Positions 1 through 10,433 of a stretch of DNA of 64,000 bases are shown piece by piece (the stretch's first letter is position 1; each line of letters begins with the position of its first letter). Origin of the DNA: Rachicladosporium sp. CCFEE 5018 (lineage: Eukaryota > Ascomycota > Dothideomycetes > Cladosporiales > Cladosporiaceae); assembly GCA_002077045.2 (NCBI GenBank), contig KZ111140.1, positions 1,453,856-1,517,855 of the forward strand, written 5' to 3'. The notes under the pieces were generated by a model. That model had not been told where the DNA came from. It saw only the letters and a program-made list of their open reading frames with translations, and made no database searches. The position numbers and the translations under genes were made by a program.

Positions 1-47
1 GACTGCGCTTCTCCAAGCACTGTTGAATCCTCCAACATACACTAATC

Positions 48-1874
48 ATGGCGGACGCACTCAAAGCAGAGGGCAACAAGCTCTTTGCAGCAAAAGACTT
101 CACAGGCGCAGTGTAAGTGTTTAGCTACTTCACCCTAGTCACTACAGCTATACTGATATACATTCACAGCGAGAAATTCACACAAGCGATTGAGCAAGAT
201 CCTACAAACCACGTGCTCTACTCTAATCGCTCCGGCGCCTACGCCTCCCTCAAACAGTACGAGAAAGCAGCTGAAGACGGCACGAAATGCACAGAGCTCA
301 AGCCGGACTGGTCGAAAGGCTGGGGGCGGAAGGGTACAGCGCTACACGGCACAGGAGACCTTGTCGGCGCCACAGATGCATTCGAGGAGGCCGTCAAGCT
401 CGACCCGGCGAACGCATCCGCCAAGTCTGGGCTGGAAGCAGTGAAGCGGGCGGTAGAGGCAGAGGCACGGGCAGATGGCATGGACGCCCCGAGTGGTGGA
501 CTGGGCAGCATGTTCAACGATCCCAAGATGATGGAGAAGCTCGCCAACAACCCGAAGACGTCTGCGTTCCTGGGCGACAGTGCGTTCATAGCGAAGCTGA
601 ATGGGTTGAAGACGAATCCGAATGCTATGGGAGAGGCTATGGGTGATCCGAGGTTCCTGCAGGTCATGAGCGTGTTGCTGGGGATTGACATGTCGTTTGG
701 CAACCCTGGAGACATGGCAGCTGAGGGCGGTGCGGCGACGAAGAATGGTGCAAGGGTGGAAGAGGAGGATGAAGAGATGCCCGACTTGCAGCCAGCATCG
801 AAAGCGGCGCCGGCACAGCCCAAGAAGGCGCCTGAGCCGGAGCCAGAACCTGAGCCAGTGGACGAGGAGGCTCTTGCTGCAAAGAAAGCAAAGGAGGACG
901 CAGATGCAGAGAAGGCTGCAGGCACAGCAGCATACAAGAAGCGCTCATTCGATGAAGCTATCGCACATTACACGAAAGCCTGGGACCTGCACAAAGACAT
1001 CACATACCTCACCAACCGCAGCGCCGCAAACTTCGAGAAAGGCGATTACGATGCCTGCATAGCAGACTGCAAGCAAGCCATCGACTACGGCCGCGAAGTC
1101 TACGCCGACTTCAAGATCATTGCCAAAGCCTACGGCCGCATGGGCTCCACCTACGAGAAGCAAGGCGACCTCGCCAACGCCGTCGAGTACTACCAACGCT
1201 CCCTAACGGAGCACCGCACACCCGATATCCTCAACAAGCTCCGCGCCGCCGAGAAGGCCAAGATCACAGCCGCCCGCAACGCCTACCTCTCCCCCGAGAA
1301 AGCGGAAGAAGCCCGCGAACTCGGAAACCAGAAGTTCAAAGAGTCCGATTGGCCAGCAGCAGTCGAAGCCTACTCCGAGATGATCAAGCGCGCCCCAGAA
1401 GACCCTCGCGGTTACTCCAACCGCGCTGCCTGCCTCATAAAACTCCTCACCTTCCCCTCCGCTGTCGCCGACTGCGACGAAGCCCTCACCCGCGATCCCA
1501 CATTCATCCGCGCCTACCTCCGCAAAGCCCAAGCCCTCTTTGCCATGAAAGAGTACAACAAATGTCTCGATGCCTGCACCGCCGCATCGCAGCACGACAA
1601 GGATGGCAAGAACGCGAGGGAAATCCAGCAACAATCACAGAAGGCGCTGTCGGCGCAGTACGAGGCGCAAGAAGGGGAGAGCGAGGAGCAGGCTCAGGAG
1701 AGGATCCAGCGGGATCCGGATATCATGCGCATTCTGGGTGATCCGGTCATGCAGAGTATTCTGCAGCAGGCTAAAGGGGACCCTAAGGCGTTGCAGGATC
1801 ATATGCGGAATCCGGAGATTGCGGCCAAGGTGCAGAAGTTGATGGCTGCGGGAGTCATCAAGATGGGGAGGTGA
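48..1874 (+). CDS. STI1: Hsp70/Hsp90 co-chaperone Sti1 (Hop), copy A
   Basis: Adaptor that moves clients from Hsp70 to Hsp90 in the cytosol. The model is exon 48-112, intron 113-169 (GTAAGT to CACAG), exon 170-1874, giving 589 residues, the same length as budding-yeast Sti1. The start MADALKAEGNKLF opens TPR1. TPR1 spans about residues 1-115 and is followed by a DP1 domain with DPKMMEKL and DPRFLQVM. A proline/glutamate-rich linker (PEPEPEPEP) leads to TPR2A and TPR2B (about 255-500). The C-terminal DP2 carries DPDIMRILGDPVMQSIL. Only five residues differ from copy B, while synonymous changes are frequent in the 3' half. It is convergent with the MBL gene, 221 bp apart. Function is firm from domain order. 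Confidence 0.97.
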
Positions 1875-2095
1875 GAAGAACTTGCTGGTGGTGTAAGATG
1901 ATGGAGTCCCGGGAAGCATCGCTGGGCGAGATGGTGATGTTGATTAGCTCACAATCGTATAGCATGATACACTTGCTTGCTCAGTCTTGTCACACGTTCT
2001 ACGTTCCAGAAGTGCACGACGCTGTTTGATCATTGTAGAACAGTGCTCAGTACGTTTTGCAGTATCTTCATATATACACAGCTCCACCGCCTCCC

Positions 2096-3301
2096 TTACC
2101 CCGTGAAACCTCTCCTCTCGGCACCAGCAAAGAACGCCCTCGCATCCTCCACGATCCTGACTGGTGCCTGAAACGACAGGCTATGCGGCCCTCCATCCTT
2201 CTTCCTCCACCAAGTCATCGCCTCTCCAGCAACCTTGGTCTCTTTGTAGACTGGGAGCTCTCCCTTAACGAGTTGCCACCACCCTTTCGCCAGTTTCTCG
2301 AGTAGCTCCTCACCATCCGCAGCAGGCGTCTGATGCCCACATCCTACCTTCACTCGTTTCGCGACCACCGTCCATTCCCCATCACCCGTTTCCTCGGCCT
2401 TTGCCACAGCCTCGGCGTTCTTAGACTTCACAAATTGAAGCAGTTTACCCATGCTGTAAGCCCACTCTACCAGATCCCCCTGGCCCGGTCCCCAGATGAT
2501 AGGCATACCCTGCTCGCCTTCCTCGTAGAAGCTGTCACCAACATAAAGATGCATCTCCCCTTCATCATACCACGCCAGCTCATCGGGCGTGTGGCCTGGC
2601 GTGGCTATCACCGTAACACCCAAATCCACCCTCTCTCCCTCCGCCCCCTTCGGCTGACCCGGCATCGGCAACGGCCATCTCAGCCGCTCAAACGACTCAG
2701 CCCAGTACGTCACACTAAAATACGGCGTGGGTTTGCCAATGGCGTCGAAATAGCTGTGCTTGGGCAGGTCCGATTCTATAAAGTCCCGGCCGTAGCCTGA
2801 GGCGAGGATTGAAGTCTGCCCGCCGCGGAGGAATTGCGCGACGCCGCCGATGTGGTCGTAGTGGCAGTGTGTGCAGATTATGAGGTAGGTGCGTTTGCCA
2901 CCTGGGTTTAGGGGTGCGTTGTTGTTGCAGGGGAGGGGGCAGGATTCGAGGTACTCGCGGAGGTGGATGTAGCGGTCTGGTGAAGGGTTAGTGGCAGTAC
3001 TCGGAGATTTGCCAATGGGCATGTATTGGCAATGTATGTGCGCATTCAGACATTACGGAGCGAGCAGCGCTTCAAACGAGAGCATGCCAACAGTTACAGG
3101 AACGCAGGATGATGAGAGAAGTGACTGACCATGCTTCTTCTTCTCACTGGGCTCGTCGCAGCCAGTATCAGTTATAATACAGACGTTTGCTGTTGGGTGT
3201 AGCTTGATGTAGATATGCGGGTATTCATCATACACTTCGTCTTCGATAAGTAGGAAGGTTGTGGAGTTGAGCTTCGACGCTGTGAAGGTACTGCTCGGCA
3301 T
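2096..3301 (-). CDS. Metallo-beta-lactamase-fold hydrolase, copy A
   Basis: Exon 1 is 3130-3301, the intron is 2977-3129 (153 bp, GTCAGT to CCAG), exon 2 is 2096-2976, giving 350 residues. The metal-binding motif THCHYDHIGG (HxHxDH) lies just after the splice, followed by GHTPDE and VGDSFYE, which supply further metal ligands of the fold. The substrate cannot be read from sequence; glyoxalase-II-like, lactonase or other thioester hydrolase roles are possible. No signal peptide is evident, so it is probably cytosolic. It lies between STI1 and the glutaminase in both copies. About nine residues differ from copy B, including D/N and Y/H changes outside the motif. Confidence 0.88.
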
Positions 3302-3579
3302 TGTGTATCGATTGCAGTGAACAGCTCAGCATGAGCGAGCAAGAAAAGTGTAATAAACTATATCGATTGAGCTTCCGATGCTTGAAGTTGCCAGAGTCTC
3401 AATGGCTTCGAACTCGCGGTAGCTCGATCGGGAAGGTCGATCACGGCTGCAAGGACGGAGTTGGTGGCTGAACAGGAAGCGAAGGCAAGGATTCAATAAA
3501 AGACTAGCGATGATAAGTACGACACATCTGATCTATCCCTTTCCACACTCTCCTGGTTCGCTCCCCGCCGCGATCACGC

Positions 3580-4512
3580 TCAGGCTGGAATCCCGGTAGA
3601 ATTCAATGCCAACAGGCTGAACCATCCTCCCACGACCGGCCTGGCCTGGAAAGCAGGCAGCCCAGCTTGTTGTGCATATCCTCCCGTGATAGTATCGAAC
3701 AGATCCGTCACTGGGCCCCCTGTGCTCGTAGCGCCGATCCACTTCGCCAATGTGCCAATGAACATGTTCCTGGTGTCAGTGTTTGAGATAGCAGCACACC
3801 ACATCTCCCAGTCGTTCTTCGAATATACGTGCCGGGTATCGAGTGGAACGCCGTACTCGTTCGCAACAGTAGGATAGAAGTTGGACTGCATCTCGTAGAC
3901 TGAGCGAGGTACAAGGTGAGTTTGCACAAGGGCGTCGGCGTAGAGATTGTAGAGCAGGCCGTGAGTGTCGTTCTGGCCGTAGGACAGAGTGGTGTGTCGT
4001 GGGTTGGCATCCTGAGCAATGCCTAGGCTCTGCCATTGTGCGATGTAGGACGTGGCGATCGAAGAGAAGTTCGCGCCATCCGCGGCATTGCCAGTCATGA
4101 TGGAGATGATGGACATGGCTTGAATACCAATAATACCCTTGAGCGCAAGATCGGTCTGATTGGCAAGCGCGCCTGCGAAGTCATCGGTGGAGATCTGATT
4201 GGCAGGAATGAGAGCCATGTCTACCAGAAAGCCAGTCCACTGCTTAAGCAAGGCGTAATGCTGGGAGAGATAGCCGGTGTCACCAGTCTTCTGGGCGTAT
4301 GCCAAAGCCATGATCACCATGTTGCCACACTCTTCGAGTGGGTAATAGCCATCAACGCCATCTGCGTGACCGGTGGCGTTCGGGAAGTGTAGGCCGATGT
4401 CATGTATGGCATATGGCTGAGGCCATTGACCGTCGTCTTGTACTTGGAAAATGGGGTCGAGGAGGAGTTTGAACCAAGACGGGTTGAAGTACAGCATGGC
4501 TGGCATGAGCGG
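3580..4512 (-). CDS. gtaA: GtaA-type glutaminase, 3' part only (copy A)
   Basis: Encodes the C-terminal 310 or so residues of the secreted glutaminase seen complete at 35388-37647. The frame stays open from the N run to the stop at 3580, with segments such as QDDGQWPQPYAIHDIGLHFP and GYYPLEECGNMVIMALAYAQ, matching an alpha-helical-toroid catalytic domain (DUF4965/DUF1793 family). The reading frame that appears to continue through the N run to 4842 is an artefact, because those residues are unrelated to the family. Its 5' half is best sought at 60421-61617. The last 110 bp (3580-3690) differ clearly from copy B, while 3690-4512 is almost identical. Confidence 0.93.
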   Translation of the reverse strand, partial: PLMPAMLYFNPSWFKLLLDPIFQVQDDGQWPQPYAIHDIGLHFPNATGHADGVDGYYPLEECGNMVIMALAYAQKTGDTGYLSQHYALLKQWTGFLVDMALIPANQISTDDFAGALANQTDLALKGIIGIQAMSIISIMTGNAADGANFSSIATSYIAQWQSLGIAQDANPRHTTLSYGQNDTHGLLYNLYADALVQTHLVPRSVYEMQSNFYPTVANEYGVPLDTRHVYSKNDWEMWCAAISNTDTRNMFIGTLAKWIGATSTGGPVTDLFDTITGGYAQQAGLPAFQARPVVGGWFSLLALNSTGIPA

Positions 4513-4612
4513 NNNNNNNNNNNNNNNNNNNNNNNNNNNNNNNNNNNNNNNNNNNNNNNNNNNNNNNNNNNNNNNNNNNNNNNNNNNNNNNNNNNNNNNN
4601 NNNNNNNNNNNN
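4513..4612. other. Assembly gap (100 N)
   Basis: Exactly 100 N, the conventional placeholder for a gap of unknown size. It interrupts the glutaminase coding sequence; the sequence on its right is not glutaminase. Confidence 0.99.
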
Positions 4613-5704
4613 GGCCAGCGAAGGGAATCCACCTGTACGTGGTGCTGGCTACGAACCTTCTCTGTCAAGAGAAGAGCCGAGAGATTCCCACCTGACCTCG
4701 CCAAAGACACTTGCGACGCGCGCTCGCCGCACAAGATCAAATCGTAACCGACAAGCAACACCCGCGTATGGCTAAAGAATCCCAGCGCGGTCTCGATCAA
4801 AAGCACCTCCGACCCGCACCTACCTATACTTGAGCGAGACAAACGATCACGATCACGCCTGCAGTCAACCGGCTCACCTTCCTCCCGCCCTCAAAAATCC
4901 TTGGTCGATCCGTCACGAGGCAGACGCAGACTGTCCACCTGCTCTGTGGTTGCCGGCAAAGAGCCGGAAAATTCACTACGCACGGAAGAACGAGAGGATA
5001 GAGAAGGGTAGACAGGAGGACAGAGGCTGTTTGAAAACCATGGCACGAACGACGACCGACGGTCATGCAAAAGGAGTAAGGGGGATAAGACGACGTCGCA
5101 GGGCCTTCCCTGATTCGACACTAAGTCAGGGCTATGCTATGTTCCAACCTGGAAAACGCACAAAGGAGCAATAGAGAGTTTGGCGGGGAGAGGACATGAG
5201 GGCCTGAAGAGGGCACAACAGACGTACTCTCACACAGGCGAAGAGCATTCACAGGGTTGACGCATAGCGCTACTACGTAGGTAGTATGCCAGAGGACCAG
5301 TGCACTTCCAATTGGTAAAAGAAGAGCTAGAAGTTAGCTTGCAAGGCAGACAGGGAGGGAGGTTTTTACCGTGAGGTTTCCTCCTCACAATACCGTAGAT
5401 ATCCATACCTGCATGGGCTACTAGAGCGCCAAATCGGGTGAATTGAATTTATCTATCTATATCTATATGGCCGGATTTTGTAGGAGGAAAGTGCGCCCAT
5501 AGCAACCGGCGCGGACCGCAACCTTGCAACCCTATTGCTGTTGACTTGCCTTTCACGCTAGTAATTTGCCAGTGACGCTTGACAGACGACACCTAAAGGC
5601 ATTGGCCTGTACGCTACGCTCACTCTGACAGCTCATATGAGGCATCGCATAGCCAGGAGTCTCACAGCCATATTGCGGCTACACACCCCACACCACCCAC
5701 GGCC
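4613..5704. other. Non-coding stretch before kinesin
   Basis: No supported gene. A reverse-strand open frame near the left edge (4613-4842) resembles nothing I recognise. A short TCTA/TATC-rich run lies near 5448-5468. The last 150 bp probably include the kinesin promoter and 5' UTR. Confidence 0.6.
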
Positions 5705-8700
5705 ATGTCTGGTCCACCCACAGATGGCGCGTCCAGCATCAACGTCACGGTCCGCGTGAGGCCCTTTACGATACGAGAGGCAGCGCAGCTCTCGCGCATG
5801 GAAGATGGACCGCTATTCCTGGGAGATGGATCGCTTGCTGCGGTGCCGGCACCGCTACTCAAAGCAAAGGGGATACGGCCGGTCATAAAGGTGGTGGACG
5901 AGAAGTGCTTGTCAGTGGTGTATGTGCACGGTGAGATGATACTACGGGTCGGCTGACAGTCATGGCAGAGTCTTCGATCCTCCAGAAGAGCAGGCTGTAC
6001 AGCGCTTCGGTCGCGGTGGCATGGGCCAGGGCAAGCGCTCGAAAGATGCCACATTTGGCTTCGACCGAGTGTTTGACGAAAACACAACACAAGGCGACGT
6101 GTACGAGGCGACCACGAAGGGACTGCTGGACTCCGTATTGGACGGCTATAATGCCACAGTCTTCGCATATGGCGCTACAGGGTGCGGCAAGACACACACG
6201 ATCACCGGGACCGCGCAGGCACCGGGTATCATCTTTCTCACAATGCAAGAGCTGTTTGAGCGAGTGGAGGATCTGAAGACGGACAAGTTCTCGGAGATCA
6301 CCTTGTCATACTTGGAAATCTACAATGAGACGATCCGGGATCTGCTCGCAACACCCGGTGCGGGAGGCAAGCAGGGGCTGATGCTACGCGAGGATGCGAA
6401 TCAGGCGGTTTCAGTGGCAGGGTTGTCCTCTCACAACCCGCAGAATGTGGCAGAGGTCATGGACATGGTCATTCGAGGAAATGCTGCGCGAACTCAATCG
6501 CCGACAGAAGCCAACGCGACATCATCCCGATCACATGCAGTACTACAGGTGAATATTTCGCTGAAGTCTCGAGATGCCAGCGTCCACGAGCCAGTGACCA
6601 TGGCTACGCTCAGCATCATCGACTTGGCAGGCTCCGAGCGGGCATCTGCCACCAAGAACCGCGGTGAGCGTCTGATGGAAGGCGCAAACATCAACAAATC
6701 CCTACTCGCGCTCGGAAGCTGCATAAACGCCCTTTGCGACCCTCGGAAGAAGAACCACGTCCCCTACCGGAACTCCAAACTCACCCGCCTTCTAAAGTTC
6801 TCGCTGGGTGGCAACTGCAGAACAGTAATGATCGTCTGCGTCTCGCCCTCCAGCCAGCACTACGATGAAACGCAGAACACGCTCCGCTACGCCAACCGCG
6901 CCAAGAACATCCAGACCAAGAGCGTGCGAAATGTCTATAATGTGGATCGCCACGTCAAGGACTACCTGAAGAAGATTGATGAACAGATGAGTCGGATCAA
7001 CGAGCTTACCGCGATGCAGAAGCAGTATGAGGAGATGGCTTTCGTCAAGTTTCGCAAAGCTGAGGCGAAACGAGCGGAGATTGCACATGATGGTGTGCAG
7101 CGTATACGGCTTGCTTACGATCACTCTGCGCTTGAGCGGCAAGATCGGATCAACAACATTCGTCGGCTACGTCAGGTCGAGCGCAGGATCGGAGCGATCA
7201 GTGGCTGGATCGGTGCTTTCGATCAAGTCTGCGAGGCGAGAGAAGAGGAGGATGCACCAAAGTCGATGCTAGCGATGCGCAAAACCGCACAAGGAATTCT
7301 CGTCGAGCTGGAGGGCAGCCGACAACACTACCACCAACGCCTGAATAAGAGCAATTGGTGCCGAGCGATTGACACAGCGCTTCAAGATGGCCTGCGCCAA
7401 TTGTCTGGCGTCGATGGTGCGCCTGGAGATAGTGCTGAGGAGAGTCTGAAGAAGGAGACCGAGCTGTTGAAGGGCAGAATGGAGATTGATGTTCATTTGG
7501 CGACCATTGAGCAGGAGAAGGCGCAGGATGGGCTTATGCAAGTGCTGCTGAATGCCCATTTCGGAACTATCGCGATCCTGAATCAGATCTTGCAGATGAG
7601 TGAGGAGGAGGCTGTGCAGGCTGCGAGGAGTGTGCTGGGCGAAGTCCTGCTGAGCTGCACAGAGAGCGTCGGACAAGTCATCAAGCCTGATGGCGGACTT
7701 GTGATTACTGAAGCTGTGCCACCGACTCGAGGCGGCACCCCCAGGAAACGCAAACAGGTCCCCTTGGCGGGCCCAAGTCCAGCGAAGCTCAAGTTCCGGC
7801 CTTCAGCTGTGCCCACGCATATGGTCGACTCGCCACAGCTGACCTCAAGTCCTGCATCACGGCCAATGGGCTCGCCTAGGCGGCGGGTCAAGCTTGGTGG
7901 TGCGAGGAGAGGCGTGGTGATGACTGGGACGCCGAAGAAGAAGAGCCCGACGAAGAAGCGTGCTGTGAGGTGGCGGGATGAGAAGGATGATGGCGAGGGC
8001 GCTCTGCCGTTAGTGGACTTTCAGGCGACGCCCAAGTGGGAGGGGAGCAGTCCTGCTTTGCCTGAAGATCAATCGGGCCAGTCAGATGAGGCTACGCAGC
8101 TCCCGCAACCAGCAGCCATTGACTACACCAACCCCGCCACTTCATCGAGCCCAGTACCAGTACCACCACAGCCCTCCTCAGACCTTCGCAAATCAAGCAG
8201 CGGCCGCTTCGCCACTGGCTTTCTCTCGAAACGCTCAGATGGCTCTCCAGCTCCTCCGCCACCCACGCTGACTCTAGGGAACTTCTCCAGCGAAGACGAG
8301 ACTAGTCCTCTCCGTGAACGAGCCGCTAACACCGCTCCACGACCATCTACGCTGAGTCAGAACACCCTCCCGCAGTCGCAAGAGCACTCCGATGACGCTT
8401 CTTCGGCGTCTGAAAACGACCACCCACTCGACAAACTCAACCCCTCAGACCTGCGCACAGCGCTTTCCCGTCGACCATCCCAGAATCGCACATCCCTGAA
8501 TCCCTCGCACCCGCGGTCCCGTGATCACGAATCTCTTCACCGCCGCCGCTCACCTACCGCAACCTCGCCGCCTTCCCTCCACCCCTCAAATTCCTCCAAC
8601 GGCAACGCAGAAAGTATCTTCTCCGCCTCCCACGCTCGCCGAATGGTGAAGTCCGAGCGCGAAGAGGCGCTACGAAGTGTGCTCAGCCCGAGATCAGCGC

Positions 8701-8888
8701 CTGTAGGGAAGGTTGCTGGAGGAGGCGTGAGAAGGAGCATGATGGTTGAGGGGACGCCGAAGGAGGGGATGGAGGGACCAAGGAGGCATGTGAGGGTTAG
8801 TAGTGTGGTGCCGGGGAGCGCGCATCGCGTGCCTGGGCCTGTGGGAGCGGGTGGTGGAGGGGTGGGCGGAAAAGCTGCTTGGCGGTAG
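5705..8888 (+). CDS. KIP3: Kinesin-8 motor protein (Kip3/KIF18-like)
   Basis: Plus-end-directed microtubule motor and depolymerase that controls spindle and cytoplasmic microtubule length. Exon 1 is 5705-5910 and exon 2 is 5969-8888, giving 1041 residues. The donor GTCAGT at 5911 is chosen because it yields VVDEKCLVFDPPEE, matching the kinesin-8 core without an insert; a GTATGT a few bases on is the alternative. Motor motifs in order are GATGCGKT (about 137-144, the kinesin-8 form of the P-loop), NATSSRSH (about 250), DLAGSERAS (about 287) and HVPYRNSKLTRLLK. A neck and coiled-coil region follow, then a long Ser/Pro/Arg-rich basic tail with repeated GTPKK-like motifs, expected to bind microtubules and to be phosphorylated. 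Single copy in this window. Confidence 0.95.
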
Positions 8889-9550
8889 GGATGGAAGTTG
8901 GTGTTGTCAAAGAGTGTAGACGATTGAGAGTCTCGTAGTTCTGGGATAGATTGGGACGTCAGCCGGCAAGCTGTACGATATTGGCGTTCCGATCATTCGC
9001 TAGGGTAGTTAATTGGGTGCAACGCATAGCATAGCGGAAGCAATGAGGGACCTTGACGACGTTGTCCAGCTACGGTGCGATTGTCCCAAGCTGGATTGCT
9101 GACTCTCTACACGCGATAATCACGTTCTCTGACGGCTAGAGGTGTCCCAGCTGGTGGCTGGGGCACAGTCAAGTGTGCGACCCTGCAAGGCCCTTGCCGG
9201 AGCTCGTATTCATCGCAAAATGACGGCGCTTTGAAGGTAAACGCACTGCAAATGGGGCAAGGAGGTTCGTGGACCATAACCCGGTGGCGGGTGCATCGGA
9301 TTGATCGGTCACAGCCATTTGGACGCATGCAGCGGAGGAGTCATCCGTGTCATTATGTAGGGAGCTAAGACAGGCGCATACCCTGTGCAGGAAGACTATA
9401 GAGTGTTTGACAGTGATGACGAAGACCATCGGCTTGATGCTGACGGTCTGCGAGCTGCTCAACTCGACGTGTACCTCGCGGACGCCCTTTGCATGTATGA
9501 GCATGCTAAGATGGATTCATGAAGTCACGCAAGATGTAGTCATCCACATC
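8889..9550. other. Intergenic, nothing recognised
   Basis: Only short overlapping open frames on both strands, with no recognisable motif. It contains the 3' ends of the flanking transcription units. Confidence 0.5.
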
Positions 9551-10433
9551 TCACACACGACATGAACGAGGAACGCTCTCATTCGATGACTCCGGATCCC
9601 CAAATCTCTTGCCACGAGAGAGTGTGTACTCCGGATCGATGGAATCGTCTTCCTCCCGACTCTCCCGCGATACCAGTCCATATCGATGATAGTAACAGCC
9701 CTTACAATCGTTACTATCTTGTGTTCCCTGAGTGTGGAATTGTTGGTCTATGTAGAGTCGGACATAGCTCAACACAAGTAGCTGCTGCCATGCATCGAGC
9801 AAGAGAGTCTGTACTTGCTTGACGATATGTCTGGACCAGCAGCCCGGGAAATCACGGTGAGCAGGATACGCGTAGATGTCATCGATATGCTCGGACGCCT
9901 TGGGGCTCAGTACGTACGTGATCAGACCATGATTCCCATGTGTAGTCTTAACTCGATTCTTGGTTTGACACATAAGCTTTTTGCGCCGTCGCCGGTCACA
10001 TGCAATTGTTGAACCATCGCCGCTCGACCGGTCCACGGCCATGCTAGCCAATCGTAGTCTGTAGTGCAGAGTCGCCGACACTGAATAACGGACCTGGTAG
10101 AGCACTCCGTCGAGAGCGTCTGTAACATACCATTGGCTCACAAGCGTCCAAGTCAAGCAATATCGATGGGAGAATTAGACTTTCAGCTGACAGCAAAGTT
10201 TGCCAGAGAAACCTGTCCGTCAACGCACCACACAGATAATGCAGTATCTGCGCCTCGCTACTTAAACGCATAGACCTGTGAGTACTTCGCATGGACTGTT
10301 CTGTGTATCCAGGTGACTGAAGTGGTCCGAGGCCAAACGCAGTACTGTCCCGCGCACATTCGGCTGCACTATTGCCGTGATGTGAACCCAATCTTGCTCT
10401 CAGAGACGATACTGCACTTCTGGAGATGACTAG
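9551..10433 (-). other. Possible 3' continuation of the NACHT gene
   Basis: A reverse-strand open frame (9551-10156, 201 codons) ends in an acidic, Ser/Asp/Glu-rich stretch (EEDDSIDPEYTLSRGKRF) that looks like coding sequence. Another frame lies at 10044-10391. Fungal NACHT genes of this kind often have a long, poorly conserved C-terminal region and several short introns, so these may be further exons. I could not join them with splice sites I trust. Confidence 0.3.

Larger units (their letters stand above)
1..4512. repeat. Duplicated block, copy A (left half)
   Basis: Colinear with 31810-36320. The offset is 31809 through STI1 and the MBL gene and 31808 in the glutaminase, so there is one net single-base indel. 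Gene order and strands match copy B: STI1 (+), MBL hydrolase (-), glutaminase (-). Homology begins at base 1, so it probably extends upstream of the window. The copy stops at the first N run inside the glutaminase coding sequence. Divergence is patchy: near-identical stretches alternate with stretches differing by about 10%. Confidence 0.97.

Noticed and set aside
239..937. Long reverse-strand frames opposite both STI1 genes
   Set aside because: They mirror the codon bias of STI1, are Ser/Ala/Pro-rich, and have no family resemblance; they are shadows of the real gene.
3580..4842. A 420-codon reverse frame running through the N gap
   Set aside because: The frame is open only because N codons are not stops. 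Upstream of the gap the residues are not glutaminase; the real coding part is 3580-4512.
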